Source: Rhizobium sp. Root483D2 (GTDB lineage: Bacteria; Pseudomonadota; Alphaproteobacteria; Rhizobiales; Rhizobiaceae). Taken from it: a DNA stretch of 64,000 nucleotides. Position 1 is the first letter of the stretch. The number at the start of each line of letters is the position of its first letter. Position numbers and translations under genes: made by a program. Below the pieces are notes generated by a model, which worked only from the letters and a program-made list of their open reading frames with translations, was not told the DNA's origin and ran no database searches. The DNA lies in contig NZ_LMFB01000006.1 of the NCBI RefSeq assembly GCF_001426685.1, positions 21,725-85,724 on the forward strand. The letters run 5' to 3'. Shown one piece after another: positions 1-9,204 of the stretch.

Positions 1-75
1 GATCGTACGAGGCTCTAAACCGGCCCCGCCGCCCGATTTTCACTTGCAAAAGGGCCGCGTCGATTCTATCGCTGG

Positions 76-97
76 AAATTGAAAGCGGTTTCAATTT
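76..97. promoter_or_regulatory. LacI-family operator upstream of thuA
   Basis: Two perfect 9-base arms, AAATTGAAA (76-84) and TTTCAATTT (89-97), flank a GCGG centre. The core fits the LacI-family operator pattern TGAAANCGNTTTCA. It lies 42 bases before the chosen thuA start. The LacI-type regulator gene that ends against the second gene of this pair is the obvious candidate to bind it (inference). Confidence 0.75.
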
Positions 98-139
98 TAT
101 CGGATGCGAATGCATAAGGCATCGAAAGAAGGATTGGTC

Positions 140-925
140 ATGACCATCAAGGCAATTGTCTGGGGCGAAAATATCCATGAGCAGACCAACGAGGTCGTGC
201 GCAATATTTATCCGAACGGCATGCACAATACGATTGCCGCAGCGCTGAACACGGACCCTTCGATCGAAGCCACCACAGCGACGTTGCAGGAGCCGGAGCA
301 TGGCTTGAGCGTCGAGCGCCTGGCTAAAACCGACGTTCTGCTTTGGTGGGGTCACAAGGATCACGGCGCGGTATCGGACGACATCGTCGAGCGGGTTGCC
401 AAGCGCGTCTGGGAAGGCATGGGGCTGATCGTTCTGCATTCGGGCCATTTCTCCAAGCCGTTCAAACGGCTGATGGGCACGCCCTGCGCGCTGAAATGGC
501 GCGAGGCAGGGGAGCGCGAGCGGCTGTGGGTCATCAATCCGCGCCATCCGATCGCCGAAGGCCTGGACGGGAATTTCGTACTTGAAAACGAGGAAATGTA
601 CGGCGAGCAATTCTCCGTGCCGGAGCCGCTGGAAACGGTGTTCATCTCCTGGTTTGCCGGTGGCGAGGTGTTCCGCTCGGGTCTGACCTGGCGGCGCGGT
701 GCCGGCAATATCTTCTATTTCCGCCCGGGCCACGAAACCTATCCGACCTATCATGACGCCAATGTGCACAAGGTTCTGCGCAACTCGGTGAAGTGGGCCT
801 ATAACCCCCAGGGTACCTATAGCGCGATCCATGATGCGCCCAACGTGCCGGTCGAAAAGGCGCTGGAGCCGATCGTCGAGCGCGGGCCGCGGCTGCATCA
901 GGCTGGCGAAGCGGGGTACAAGTGA
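140..925 (+). CDS. thuA: ThuA-like sugar utilization protein
   Basis: A 261-residue cytosolic protein of the ThuA family (class I glutamine amidotransferase-like fold). In rhizobia, ThuA works with the oxidoreductase ThuB on disaccharides such as trehalose through 3-keto-sugar intermediates. Conserved stretches are WWGHKDH (about 69-75), LHSGHFSK (99-106) and [10 protein letters not shown] (149-158). The ATG at 140 is preferred over an upstream ATG at 104 because AAGGA sits 6 bases before it and the family begins at this point. The next gene overlaps the stop codon, so the two are coupled. A LacI-type operator directly upstream suggests sugar-induced expression. Whether trehalose is the true substrate here is not shown by the sequence. 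Confidence 0.82.
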   Translation: MTIKAIVWGENIHEQTNEVVRNIYPNGMHNTIAAALNTDPSIEATTATLQEPEHGLSVERLAKTDVLLWWGHKDHGAVSDDIVERVAKRVWEGMGLIVLHSGHFSKPFKRLMGTPCALKWREAGERERLWVINPRHPIAEGLDGNFVLENEEMYGEQFSVPEPLETVFISWFAGGEVFRSGLTWRRGAGNIFYFRPGHETYPTYHDANVHKVLRNSVKWAYNPQGTYSAIHDAPNVPVEKALEPIVERGPRLHQAGEAGYK

Positions 926-1977
926 TGACGCCGATCCGTCTTCTGGTTCTTGGTACCGGCGGCATGGCCAATACCCATGCGATGAACTTTTCCACCATCG
1001 CCGGCGTCGAACTCGTGGCCGCCGTCGATGTCGATCAGATCCGGGTGCAGTCCTTTGCGCTGCGCCATGACATCGCCAAGACCTTTACCTCGCTCGACGA
1101 AGCGATTGCGTGGGGGGAATTCGATGCCGTCACCAATGTGACGCCGGACAAGATCCACTATCCGACGACGCTGAAGCTTCTGGCCGCCGGCAAGCATGTG
1201 CTCTGTGAAAAGCCGCTGGCCGAGGACTATGCCAAGGCCGAAGAGATGGCGGCGGCTGCGGAAAAATCCGGCCTGGTGACGATGGTCAACCTGACCTACC
1301 GCAATGTTGCCGAGGTGCAGAAGGCGCGGCAGATGGTTCTTTCGGGCGAGATCGGCAAGGTCCGCCATATCGAAGCGTCCTACCTGCAGAGCTGGCTGGT
1401 CTCCAAGGCCTGGGGCGATTGGGCGACGGAATCGCAATGGCTCTGGCGGCTCTCGACCAAGCATGGTTCGAACGGCGTGCTCGGCGATGTCGGCATTCAT
1501 ATTCTCGATTTCGCCGGCTATGGCGCGGCTGCCGACGTGGAGCATATTTTTGCGCGGTTGAAGACCTTTGACAAGGCGCCCGGAAACCGGATCGGCGAAT
1601 ATGATCTCGATGCCAATGACAGCTTCACCATGACGGCCGAGTTCGACAATGGCGCCATGGGCGTCATCCATGCCAGCCGCTGGGCCGTCGGCCATCTCAA
1701 CGAGTTGCGCCTGCGCATGCATGGCGACAAGGGGGCGATCGAGGTGATCCATACGCCCGACGGATCGACGCTCAAGGCCTGCCTGGGCGACGATATCGAA
1801 AAGGGCATCTGGAGGGATGTGGACGCGGGCGAGGTGCTGACCAACTACCAGCGCTTCATCGACGCGGTGCGGGAAGGCAAGACGGTCGAGCCCGGCTTCC
1901 GCCATGCCGCCGATCTGCAGAAGGTGCTGGATCTCGCCATGGTCACCGAGAAGGAACGCCGCGAGCTCTCGGTCTAG
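925..1977 (+). CDS. Gfo/Idh/MocA family oxidoreductase (ThuB-like partner)
   Basis: A 350-residue NAD(P)-dependent sugar oxidoreductase. The N-terminal Rossmann motif GTGGMANTHA (about 10-19) is followed by the family EKP motif (95-97) and GDVGIHILDF (about 187-196), which carries the Asp and His typical of the catalytic site. The ATG at 925 shares its A with the TGA stop of thuA. A GTG at 922 is an alternative that adds one residue. The pairing with thuA suggests a ThuB-like role, oxidising a sugar or disaccharide at C3 (family knowledge, substrate inferred). Its stop codon overlaps that of the convergent LacI gene in a shared CTAG. Confidence 0.8.
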   Translation: MTPIRLLVLGTGGMANTHAMNFSTIAGVELVAAVDVDQIRVQSFALRHDIAKTFTSLDEAIAWGEFDAVTNVTPDKIHYPTTLKLLAAGKHVLCEKPLAEDYAKAEEMAAAAEKSGLVTMVNLTYRNVAEVQKARQMVLSGEIGKVRHIEASYLQSWLVSKAWGDWATESQWLWRLSTKHGSNGVLGDVGIHILDFAGYGAAADVEHIFARLKTFDKAPGNRIGEYDLDANDSFTMTAEFDNGAMGVIHASRWAVGHLNELRLRMHGDKGAIEVIHTPDGSTLKACLGDDIEKGIWRDVDAGEVLTNYQRFIDAVREGKTVEPGFRHAADLQKVLDLAMVTEKERRELSV

Positions 1978-2993
1978 GCTTTTTTTACCGCAGCGGTCGA
2001 GTTGCGGATGACCAGTTCCACCGGCCAGACCTCGCGCAGGTTTTCGGCCGGGGTTCCCTGCAGCATGTCCAGGACCATTTCGCCGATCCGCGCGCCCGCC
2101 GCGCGGATTGACGAGCGCGTCGTCGAGAGTGTCGGCGACAGATGGTCGGGGCTGATATAGGGAAAGACGTCGTCATGGGCGATCAGCGAGATGTCCTCGC
2201 CGACGGTCAGGCCGGCGATGCGGATTGCCCGCATGGCGCCCAGTGCCGACATCATCGAGCCGGCGACGACGGCAGTCGGCCGGTTTTCCAGCTTCAAAAA
2301 GCCCTGCGTCAGCCGGAAGCCCATCTCATCGGTGAATTCGCCATGCCCGCAGAGTGCGGCGTCCAGCGCGACGCCGCGGGCGCTGAGCGCCGTCTGATAG
2401 CCATCCTGACGGTGCTCGGCAAAGATGCGGCCGCGATAGCCGTTGAGCAGCGCGATGCGGCGATGGCCGAGATCGAGCAGGTGGCTGGTGGATTGGCGAA
2501 CCGCGCCGAAATTGTCGATATCCAGCCAGCCGAAATTGCCGCCGGTATTGGTGCGTCCATGCACGATGAAGGGCAGGCGCAGCGAATTGAGCAGCGCGAT
2601 GCGCGGATCGTCGAGAAAGGGCGAATGCAAAATGACGGCATCGACGCGCTTGCTGGCGGCAAGACGCCGGTAGGTGGCAAGCTCGGCTTCCTGCGAATCC
2701 ACCGTCGAGACGAGGATGTCGATTTCCTCCTGCTGCAGCCGTCCGCCCAGTCCGCCCATGAATTCGCTGGTATGCGGACCGAATTCGCCGCCGCCCTTCA
2801 AGACGATGCCGATGGCGCCGACGCGGCCGGTGGCAAGCCCGAGCGCGCTGGTATTCGGCCGGTAGCCATATTCGAGTGCCGCCTTCAGCACCCGTTCGCG
2901 GGTTGCCTGCTTGACCTCCGGATATCCGCTCAAGGCACGGCTGACCGTCGTCTGCGACAGTTCGAGCCGGTTTGCGAACTCCTTGAGGTTCAT
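1974..2993 (-). CDS. LacI-family transcriptional regulator
   Basis: A 339-residue repressor. The N-terminal helix-turn-helix (about residues 2-25, containing LSQTTVSRALSG) and hinge-helix region are followed by a periplasmic-binding-protein-like sugar sensor domain (about 60-330). The gene converges with the Gfo/Idh/MocA gene and the two stop codons overlap by 4 bases. The 22-base palindrome before thuA is the likely target. No matching palindrome was seen before its own start, so autoregulation is not indicated. The effector is unknown, presumably a sugar of the ThuA pathway (inference). Confidence 0.88.
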   Translation of the reverse strand: MNLKEFANRLELSQTTVSRALSGYPEVKQATRERVLKAALEYGYRPNTSALGLATGRVGAIGIVLKGGGEFGPHTSEFMGGLGGRLQQEEIDILVSTVDSQEAELATYRRLAASKRVDAVILHSPFLDDPRIALLNSLRLPFIVHGRTNTGGNFGWLDIDNFGAVRQSTSHLLDLGHRRIALLNGYRGRIFAEHRQDGYQTALSARGVALDAALCGHGEFTDEMGFRLTQGFLKLENRPTAVVAGSMMSALGAMRAIRIAGLTVGEDISLIAHDDVFPYISPDHLSPTLSTTRSSIRAAGARIGEMVLDMLQGTPAENLREVWPVELVIRNSTAAVKKA

Positions 2994-3033
2994 GCCTGTA
3001 TCCCTGTTGTCTGCGGTACCAGTGTAAGGCGCA

Positions 3034-4077
3034 TCACGGCTGCGGCAAAGGGGTGATGCCCGGCACGCCCTCGCGGATTTTCTGCGAGAAATCGCTTGAA
3101 TTGTCTGCTGCCTGCGCGCGGGCGCTGATGGCGCCGCCGTTTTCGAGCTGCTCCAGGGTAAAGCCGGGCGTGAAGCCTTTCACGTCGATAATGTAAGAGG
3201 GCAGATAGCCTGACAGGATCAGCCGGTAATCCAGCGGCAAGGCGCCGGAGACGATCTGGTTGATCATGGCAAACACGATCGTCGTGCAATTGGCGGTGAT
3301 CGTATTGTAATATTGCGGCGTCTCGTTGAGGCCGTTGGCCGTATCGACATAGGACAGGAACAGCGACCGCATCGCGGGCTTGGGAATGGCTAGGCGGTAG
3401 AGATGCACGTCTTCCTTGCGGATATTGGTGCGCACCCGGACGATATCGCGTTCGTCGGCGGCGATGACGCTCATCTCGAATTGCTTGAAGAACCCGCCGA
3501 TCTCGGAGAAGCTCTCGGTTTTCTCCTTGCGGATCTCAACCGAAAACGTGACGAACTGGCCGTCGTCGAAGCCGAACGAGACCAGCGTATGGGCAATCGC
3601 TGGCCCCGCCCAATAGGACAGGAGCAGATCGACCGAGGCGAGCTTGCCGAGATCATATGTGCGGTTTTCCCAGCGCACTGTGTAATCGGTGGGGGACCGC
3701 CAGTCGAAATTGCGGACATTGGCAAGGGTGACTTCGGGGCCGTTGACAACACCGGCAACGATATGCGCGACCTCGTCGGCCCAGTCGCGATTGTTACTTG
3801 CCGGTATGGCATTCCACCAGAACAGCAGTGCGGCGATCATGAAGGGATAGAGCAGCGTGACAACACGCGAACGCCAGCGCAGATAGGCATAGAGCGCCGT
3901 AAGCGAGAGGATGGCCCAAAGTGCCGCGCAGAGGACATTGACGGGAGCCGGGCCGGGCGCCTGGTAGAAAAGCGCCATCGCCCCCCATGCCGTAAAGCCC
4001 AGAATGGCCAGCGTCGAAATCACGCGGACGGTGAGGATGAAGAAACGGAAGCGGCGGGTCTGGGTGGGATCGCTCAT
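3034..4077 (-). CDS. DUF4105-type membrane protein
   Basis: A 347-residue protein with three predicted N-terminal membrane helices (about 14-36, 43-65 and 72-90), then a long probably periplasmic domain. The domain matches DUF4105 (Lnb N-terminal periplasmic domain) by its pattern IAHTLVSF (161-168) and YNTITANCTTIVF (257-269), which carries a conserved Cys at 264. A His/Cys pair in this fold is thought to resemble papain-like enzymes, but no activity is proven. It stands alone, oriented away from the dipeptidase gene. A second, shorter open frame inside it is only a shadow. Confidence 0.75.
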   Translation of the reverse strand: MSDPTQTRRFRFFILTVRVISTLAILGFTAWGAMALFYQAPGPAPVNVLCAALWAILSLTALYAYLRWRSRVVTLLYPFMIAALLFWWNAIPASNNRDWADEVAHIVAGVVNGPEVTLANVRNFDWRSPTDYTVRWENRTYDLGKLASVDLLLSYWAGPAIAHTLVSFGFDDGQFVTFSVEIRKEKTESFSEIGGFFKQFEMSVIAADERDIVRVRTNIRKEDVHLYRLAIPKPAMRSLFLSYVDTANGLNETPQYYNTITANCTTIVFAMINQIVSGALPLDYRLILSGYLPSYIIDVKGFTPGFTLEQLENGGAISARAQAADNSSDFSQKIREGVPGITPLPQP

Positions 4078-4441
4078 CGATCAATGCCCGCGTGCCCGAA
4101 TGCCTTTGCTGCCCGCGCTGTTTGCCCTTGCGTGACCATCCAAGGCCTCCTTCGTTTTCATGCCCTGCAATGCCAGATTTTCTGGCGGGAGGACATTCGA
4201 TTTTTTGCTTTTATAAATGATCAAACAGGCAATGCGTCCAGTCCTGCACCGTTGCAAATAATGCGCACTCGAAGCTTAGCAATCCAGTAAGCCTTTATAT
4301 CATCATTGTTTTTTCGGCTGTTGAAATTCGAAGAAGGCGCATTGTTATTTATCATATGATTGACTAGCATCCCGATCTTGACCAACCGGACAAAATTGTC
4401 TGGCGCCACCATATGGATCAGGCAGGACAGGAATTTTTCGA
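4078..4441. other. gene-free AT-rich divergent spacer
   Basis: These 364 bases separate the DUF4105 gene from the dipeptidase operon. The stretch from about 4186 to 4400 is clearly more AT-rich than the flanks. It contains a perfect 10-base palindrome ATCATATGAT at 4351-4360 and a TTGACC box at 4378-4383 without a convincing -10 partner. Promoters for both neighbours should lie here. No small gene is supported. Confidence 0.5.
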
Positions 4442-5497
4442 ATGCAGGCGGTTTTCGACGGCCACAACGATGTGTTGCTGAGACTGTGGAGCAATGCCAA
4501 AAATGGCGCTGACCCGGTCATTGAATTTTCGGAAGGAACGGCGGAAGGCCATATTGATGGCCCGCGTGCCAGGAAGGGCGGCCTCATCGGCGGGCTGTCG
4601 GCGATCTATATCCCGTCCGACCATCTCGTGTTGAAGACCCCTGACGAGAACGGCCATTATGCGACGGAGCTGTCCGAGCCGCTGGAGCGGCAGCCATCGC
4701 TCGATATCGCCTTGGAATTCGCCGCCATCGCGCTGCGGCTTGATCGCGCCGGGGCCTGGAAGCTTTGCCGCTCGACCGCCGATATCCGTGCGGCCATGGA
4801 AAACGACGTCTTTGCAGCTGTGCTTCACATGGAAGGCTGCGAGGCGATCGGCGCTGATCTGACCGCGCTGGAAACATTCTATGCTGCCGGCTTGCGGTCG
4901 CTCGGACCGGTCTGGAGCCGCAACAACATCTTTGGCCATGGCGTGCCCTTCGCCTTTCCGATGGGGCCGGACACCGGGCCGGGCCTGACCGCTGCCGGCT
5001 TTGACCTCGTGCGCGAATGCAACCGTCTCGGCATCCTCATCGACCTCGCCCATATCACCGAAAAGGGTTTCTGGGATGTGGCAAAGACCACCGACCAGCC
5101 GCTGATCGCCAGCCATTCCAACGCCCATTCCCTGACCACTGTTGCCCGAAACCTCACGGATCGCCAGCTCGACGCGATCCGCGACAGCAAGGGGTTGGCG
5201 GGCTTGAACTATGCGACGACGATGTTGCGGCCCGACGGGCTGGAGAATGCCTATACGCCGATCTCCGACATGGTCCGTCATATCGGTTACATGGTGGAGC
5301 GCATGGGCATCGATTGCGTGGCGCTCGGGTCCGACTTCGATGGTGCAACCATTCCGGAGGGGATTACCGATGCGGCCGGCAACCAGAACCTGATTGCCGC
5401 TCTGCGGGACGCCGGATATGGTGATGCGGAATTGATCAAAATATGCCGGGAAAACTGGCTGAGGGTTTTGGCGCAGGCCTGGCACGAAGCCGCTTGA
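4442..5497 (+). CDS. membrane dipeptidase family zinc peptidase (M19)
   Basis: A 351-residue enzyme of the renal dipeptidase family, which cleaves dipeptides with a binuclear zinc site. The expected ligands are visible: His8 and Asp10 in GHND, Glu131 in MEGCEAIG, His204 in DLAHI, His225 in SHSNAH and Asp298 in GSDFDG. No signal peptide is present, so it probably acts in the cytoplasm. The ATG at 4442 has AGGA about 10 bases upstream. It leads a peptide ABC importer, which suggests that imported dipeptides, possibly with D-residues, are hydrolysed after uptake (inference). Confidence 0.88.
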   Translation: MQAVFDGHNDVLLRLWSNAKNGADPVIEFSEGTAEGHIDGPRARKGGLIGGLSAIYIPSDHLVLKTPDENGHYATELSEPLERQPSLDIALEFAAIALRLDRAGAWKLCRSTADIRAAMENDVFAAVLHMEGCEAIGADLTALETFYAAGLRSLGPVWSRNNIFGHGVPFAFPMGPDTGPGLTAAGFDLVRECNRLGILIDLAHITEKGFWDVAKTTDQPLIASHSNAHSLTTVARNLTDRQLDAIRDSKGLAGLNYATTMLRPDGLENAYTPISDMVRHIGYMVERMGIDCVALGSDFDGATIPEGITDAAGNQNLIAALRDAGYGDAELIKICRENWLRVLAQAWHEAA

Positions 5498-5509
5498 GCC
5501 GGGAATAGA

Positions 5510-5526
5510 AGGCCCGTCGCGGGCCT
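5510..5526 (+). other. short GC-rich hairpin between dipeptidase and binding-protein genes
   Basis: AGGCCCG and CGGGCCT pair around a TCG loop, followed by a run of A rather than T. It is not a standard terminator. It may stabilise the 5' end of the highly expressed binding-protein message (inference). Confidence 0.4.
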
Positions 5527-5546
5527 GAAAAAAAGGGAACAGAGAG

Positions 5547-7190
5547 ATGATGCATTCACTGAACAAGCATGTCCGCATGTTGACGGCTGGCGCCGCAATG
5601 TCGCTGATCTTGATGGCGGCAGCACCGGCATTCGCCGAAACGCCGGCCGATACGCTGGTCGAAGGCTGGGCGATCGACGACATCATCACGATGGACCCGG
5701 GTGAAGCGTTCGAGCTGTCCACGGCCGAAGTGACGGCCAATACCTATAGCTATCTCGTCCGCCTCGATATCAACGACACGTCCAAGGTCGTCGGTGATCT
5801 CGCAGAAAGCTGGACCGTTTCCGACGATGGCCTGACCTATACGTTCAAGCTGAAGCCCGGCACCAAGTTTGCCTCCGGCAATCCGGTAACGGCTGATGAT
5901 GTGGCCTATTCGATCGAGCGCGTCGTCAAGCTCGACAAGAGCCCCGCCTTCATCCTCACCCAGTTCGGCTTGACCGGCGACAATGTCACCGAAAAAGCCA
6001 AGGCGACGGATGCCGGCACCTTCACCTTCACCGTCGACAAGGCCTATGCGCCGAGCTTCGTGCTCAACTGCCTGACCGCAACGGTCGGTGCCGTCGTCGA
6101 CAAGAAGCTGGTGCTTGAGCATGTCGCCGCCGTTACGCCATCGGCGGAATACAAGTACGACAACGATTTCGGCAATGAATGGCTGAAGACCGGTTATGCC
6201 GGTTCGGGTGCCTTCAAGCTGCGCGAATGGCGCGCCAACGAAGTCGTCGTGATGGAACGCAACGACAATTATTACGGCGACAAGACACCGCTCGCCCGCG
6301 TCATCTACCGTCACATGAAGGAAAGCTCCGGCCAGCGGCTGGCGCTTGAAGCCGGTGACATCGATGTGGCGCGCAATCTCGAGCCGGGCGATTTCGACGC
6401 GGTGTCGAAGAACGCCGATCTTGCCACCACCAGCGCGCCGAAGGGCACCGTCTATTATTTCAGCCTCAACCAGAAGAACGCCAATCTGGCAAAGCCTGAA
6501 GTGGCCGAAGCCTTCAAGTACCTGGTCGATTATGATGCGATCGGCTCAACCCTGATCAAGGGTATCGGCGAGATCCACCAGACCTTCCTGCCGAAGGGTG
6601 TTCTCGGCGAACTGCCGGAAAACCCCTACAAGCTCGACGTGGCCAAGGCCAAGGAACTGCTCGCCAAGGCCGGTCTTGCCGACGGGTTCTCGGTGACCAT
6701 GGACGTGCGCAACACCCAGCCGATCACGGGTATTGCCGAATCCGTCCAGCAGACGCTGGCGCAGGCCAATATCAAGATGGAAATCATTCCGGGCGATGGT
6801 AAGCAGACGCTGACCAAATACCGCAACCGCACGCATGATATCTATATCGGCCAGTGGGGCCAGGATTACTTCGATCCGAACTCGAATGCCGAAACCTTCA
6901 CCGTCAATCCCGACAATTCCGACGAGGGCAAGAACAAGACGCTCGCCTGGCGCAACACCTGGGACGTTCCGAAGGAATGGACCGAGGAGAGCAAGGCTGC
7001 CCTGCTCGAGAAGGATGCGACCAAGCGCGCCGATATGTACAAGGACCTGCAGAAGAAGGTGCTTGAGAAGAGCCCGTTCGTGATCATCTTCCAGCAGACG
7101 GAAGTTGCCGGCACGCGCGCCAATCTGAAGGGCTTCAAGCTCGGTCCGAGCTTCGACACCAACTATGTCTTCACGGTTTCCAAGGATTGA
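5547..7190 (+). CDS. peptide ABC transporter substrate-binding protein
   Basis: A 547-residue extracytoplasmic solute receptor of family 5 (DppA/OppA type). The N-terminal signal peptide runs to about residue 30, ending in APAFA before ETP. The mature protein has the family signature region around VVGDLAESW and the repeated YxFKLKPGTKFASG element. Start at the first of two adjacent ATGs is likely given the AGAGAG upstream. It heads the importer operon after the dipeptidase gene. The family size is normal. The ligand is a peptide or peptide-like compound, not further defined. Confidence 0.88.
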   Translation: MMHSLNKHVRMLTAGAAMSLILMAAAPAFAETPADTLVEGWAIDDIITMDPGEAFELSTAEVTANTYSYLVRLDINDTSKVVGDLAESWTVSDDGLTYTFKLKPGTKFASGNPVTADDVAYSIERVVKLDKSPAFILTQFGLTGDNVTEKAKATDAGTFTFTVDKAYAPSFVLNCLTATVGAVVDKKLVLEHVAAVTPSAEYKYDNDFGNEWLKTGYAGSGAFKLREWRANEVVVMERNDNYYGDKTPLARVIYRHMKESSGQRLALEAGDIDVARNLEPGDFDAVSKNADLATTSAPKGTVYYFSLNQKNANLAKPEVAEAFKYLVDYDAIGSTLIKGIGEIHQTFLPKGVLGELPENPYKLDVAKAKELLAKAGLADGFSVTMDVRNTQPITGIAESVQQTLAQANIKMEIIPGDGKQTLTKYRNRTHDIYIGQWGQDYFDPNSNAETFTVNPDNSDEGKNKTLAWRNTWDVPKEWTEESKAALLEKDATKRADMYKDLQKKVLEKSPFVIIFQQTEVAGTRANLKGFKLGPSFDTNYVFTVSKD

Positions 7191-7204
7191 GCCGGAGATA
7201 GCCG

Positions 7205-8272
7205 GTGAGCATTCCCGAAACAATACCAACGGCCGGGCGCTCACGCGCCCGTGCCAACGGCTGGGCCAAGAGCATCCTGCGCTTCCTGGTCATCATCGTC
7301 ACGACCTATCTCGGTCTTCTGGCCGTGACATTCTTCATCGGCCGCGTCATTCCGATCGATCCGGTGCTTGCCGTCCTCGGCGATCGGGCGCCCGCGCATG
7401 TGGTGGAGCGCACCCGCGAGCTGATGGGCTTCAACAAGCCGCTTTATGAGCAGTTTTTCATCTATGTGCGCGATGCGCTGACGGGCAATTTCGGCACGTC
7501 GGTGCTGACCACCAATCCCGTCATGAGCGATATCCGCCGCGTCTTTCCTGCAACGCTGGAACTGGCAACGCTCGGCACCATCATCGGCAGCCTGATCGGC
7601 GTGCCGCTCGGCGTTCTCGCAGCCGTCAAGCGCGGCTCGATCGCTGACCAGATCGTGCGCGTCGTCGGGCTTGTCGGCTATTCCGTGCCGATCTTCTGGC
7701 TGGCGCTTTTGTCGCTGTTGTTCTTCTATGCCAAGCTGCGCTGGGTCGCCTATCCCGGCCGCATCGATATCGTCTATGAATATAGTTTCACGCCCGTCAC
7801 AGGGCTTTTTCTGCTGGATTCGCTCTGGCAGGGGCAGTGGGACGTGTTCCGCGATGTGTTCCGCCACATCATCCTGCCGGCAGGCCTGCTCGGGTATTTC
7901 TCGCTCGCCTATATCAGCCGCATGACCCGCAGCTTCATGCTCAATGAGCTCGGCCAGGAATATATCGTCGCGGCGCGTGCCAAGGGCCTGTCGGAAACCC
8001 GGATCATCTGGGGGCATGCGCTGCGCAATGCCGCAGTGCCGCTGGTCACCGTGATCGCGCTCTCCTATGCCGGGCTTCTGGAAGGGTCCGTCCTGACGGA
8101 GACCGTATTTGCCTGGCCGGGACTGGGGCTCTACATCACCAATTCCCTGCAGAATGCCGACATGAACGCGGTTCTGGGCGGCACCATCGTCATCGGTTCC
8201 GTCTTCATCGCCATCAATATCCTGTCCGATCTTCTCTACCGGACACTTGACCCGAGGACGCGCGCGCGATGA
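7205..8272 (+). CDS. peptide ABC transporter permease, DppB type
   Basis: A 355-residue inner-membrane permease of the BPD_transp_1 family with an N-terminal helix (about 26-48) and five more helices in the C-terminal part. The EAA loop, with EYIVAARAKGLSE near residue 255, docks on the ATPase subunits. It starts with GTG at 7205, preceded by GGAGA. The spacing to the binding-protein gene is only 14 bases and the stop overlaps the next ATG by 4 bases. An unusually long loop between helices 4 and 5 (about 182-220) is a feature of some DppB relatives. Confidence 0.87.
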   Translation: MSIPETIPTAGRSRARANGWAKSILRFLVIIVTTYLGLLAVTFFIGRVIPIDPVLAVLGDRAPAHVVERTRELMGFNKPLYEQFFIYVRDALTGNFGTSVLTTNPVMSDIRRVFPATLELATLGTIIGSLIGVPLGVLAAVKRGSIADQIVRVVGLVGYSVPIFWLALLSLLFFYAKLRWVAYPGRIDIVYEYSFTPVTGLFLLDSLWQGQWDVFRDVFRHIILPAGLLGYFSLAYISRMTRSFMLNELGQEYIVAARAKGLSETRIIWGHALRNAAVPLVTVIALSYAGLLEGSVLTETVFAWPGLGLYITNSLQNADMNAVLGGTIVIGSVFIAINILSDLLYRTLDPRTRAR

Positions 8273-9204
8273 GCCAGTCCAGCCTTCAAGCCACCCCCAT
8301 GACCCGCCGCCAATGGCTGATGTCCGACAGGCCGCAATCGCGGCTGCAGGCGCGGCTCGGCCGTGCCTACATGACCTGGCAGCGGTTCTCGGCCAACCGG
8401 CTCGCCGTTGCCGGTCTGTGCATCATCCTGCTGCTTATCCTGATTGCCATCTTTGCCGATGTGCTTGCACCGCATTCGCCCGTCATCGGCGATCTCGGCG
8501 GCGCACGCCTTTTGCCGCCCGGAAGCCCCGGCTATCTGCTCGGCACCGACGACCAGGGCCGGGATATCCTTTCGCGCCTGCTGCATGGATCGCGGCTGAC
8601 GCTGCTGGTCATCGTTCTGGTGGCGATCATCGCGGCGCCCATCGGCCTTCTGGTCGGCGCCGTCTCCGGCTATGCCGGCGGCTGGGTCGATGCGGTCCTG
8701 ATGCGCATCACCGATATTTTCCTTGCCTTCCCCAAGCTGGTGCTGGCGCTGGCCTTCGTGGCGGCCATGGGGCCGGGCATCCAGAATGCGATCATCGCCA
8801 TCGCCATCACCTCCTGGCCGCCCTATGCCCGCATCGCCCGGGCGGAAACGCTGAGCGTGCGCAATTCCGATTATATCGCTGCCGTCCGGCTGATGGGCGC
8901 TTCGCCGTTTCGCATCGTACTCAGGCATGTCATGCCGATGTGCATGTCGTCGCTGATCGTGCGCGTCACACTGGATATGGCCGGCATCATTCTCACGGCC
9001 GCTGGTCTCGGTTTCCTCGGTCTCGGCGCCCAGCCGCCGCTGCCGGAATGGGGCGCAATGATTGCGTCGGGACGCCGCTTCATTCTCGATCAATGGTGGG
9101 TCGCCACCATGCCCGGCATTGCCATCCTCATCGTCAGCCTCGGTTTCAACCTGCTTGGCGACGGCCTGCGCGATGCGCTCGACCCGCGGGAGAGCGGCCA
9201 ATGA
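8269..9204 (+). CDS. peptide ABC transporter permease, DppC type
   Basis: A 311-residue permease partner of the preceding DppB-type protein. It shows the OppC-like N-terminal helix (about 43-65), the GTDDQGRDILSRLLHGSR segment (about 92-109) typical of DppC/OppC, and an EAA loop near residue 205 (SDYIAAVRLMGAS). ATGA overlaps link it to the genes on both sides, so the permeases and ATPases are translated as one coupled set. Confidence 0.87.
   Translation: MSQSSLQATPMTRRQWLMSDRPQSRLQARLGRAYMTWQRFSANRLAVAGLCIILLLILIAIFADVLAPHSPVIGDLGGARLLPPGSPGYLLGTDDQGRDILSRLLHGSRLTLLVIVLVAIIAAPIGLLVGAVSGYAGGWVDAVLMRITDIFLAFPKLVLALAFVAAMGPGIQNAIIAIAITSWPPYARIARAETLSVRNSDYIAAVRLMGASPFRIVLRHVMPMCMSSLIVRVTLDMAGIILTAAGLGFLGLGAQPPLPEWGAMIASGRRFILDQWWVATMPGIAILIVSLGFNLLGDGLRDALDPRESGQ

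Noticed and set aside
4351..4360. ATCATATGAT palindrome as an operator
   Set aside because: Ten bases in an AT-rich spacer can occur by chance and no regulator is adjacent.
8247..9200. Upstream extension of the DppD frame
   Set aside because: It runs through the permease gene in another frame. The ATGA overlap at 9201 and family alignment place the start there.
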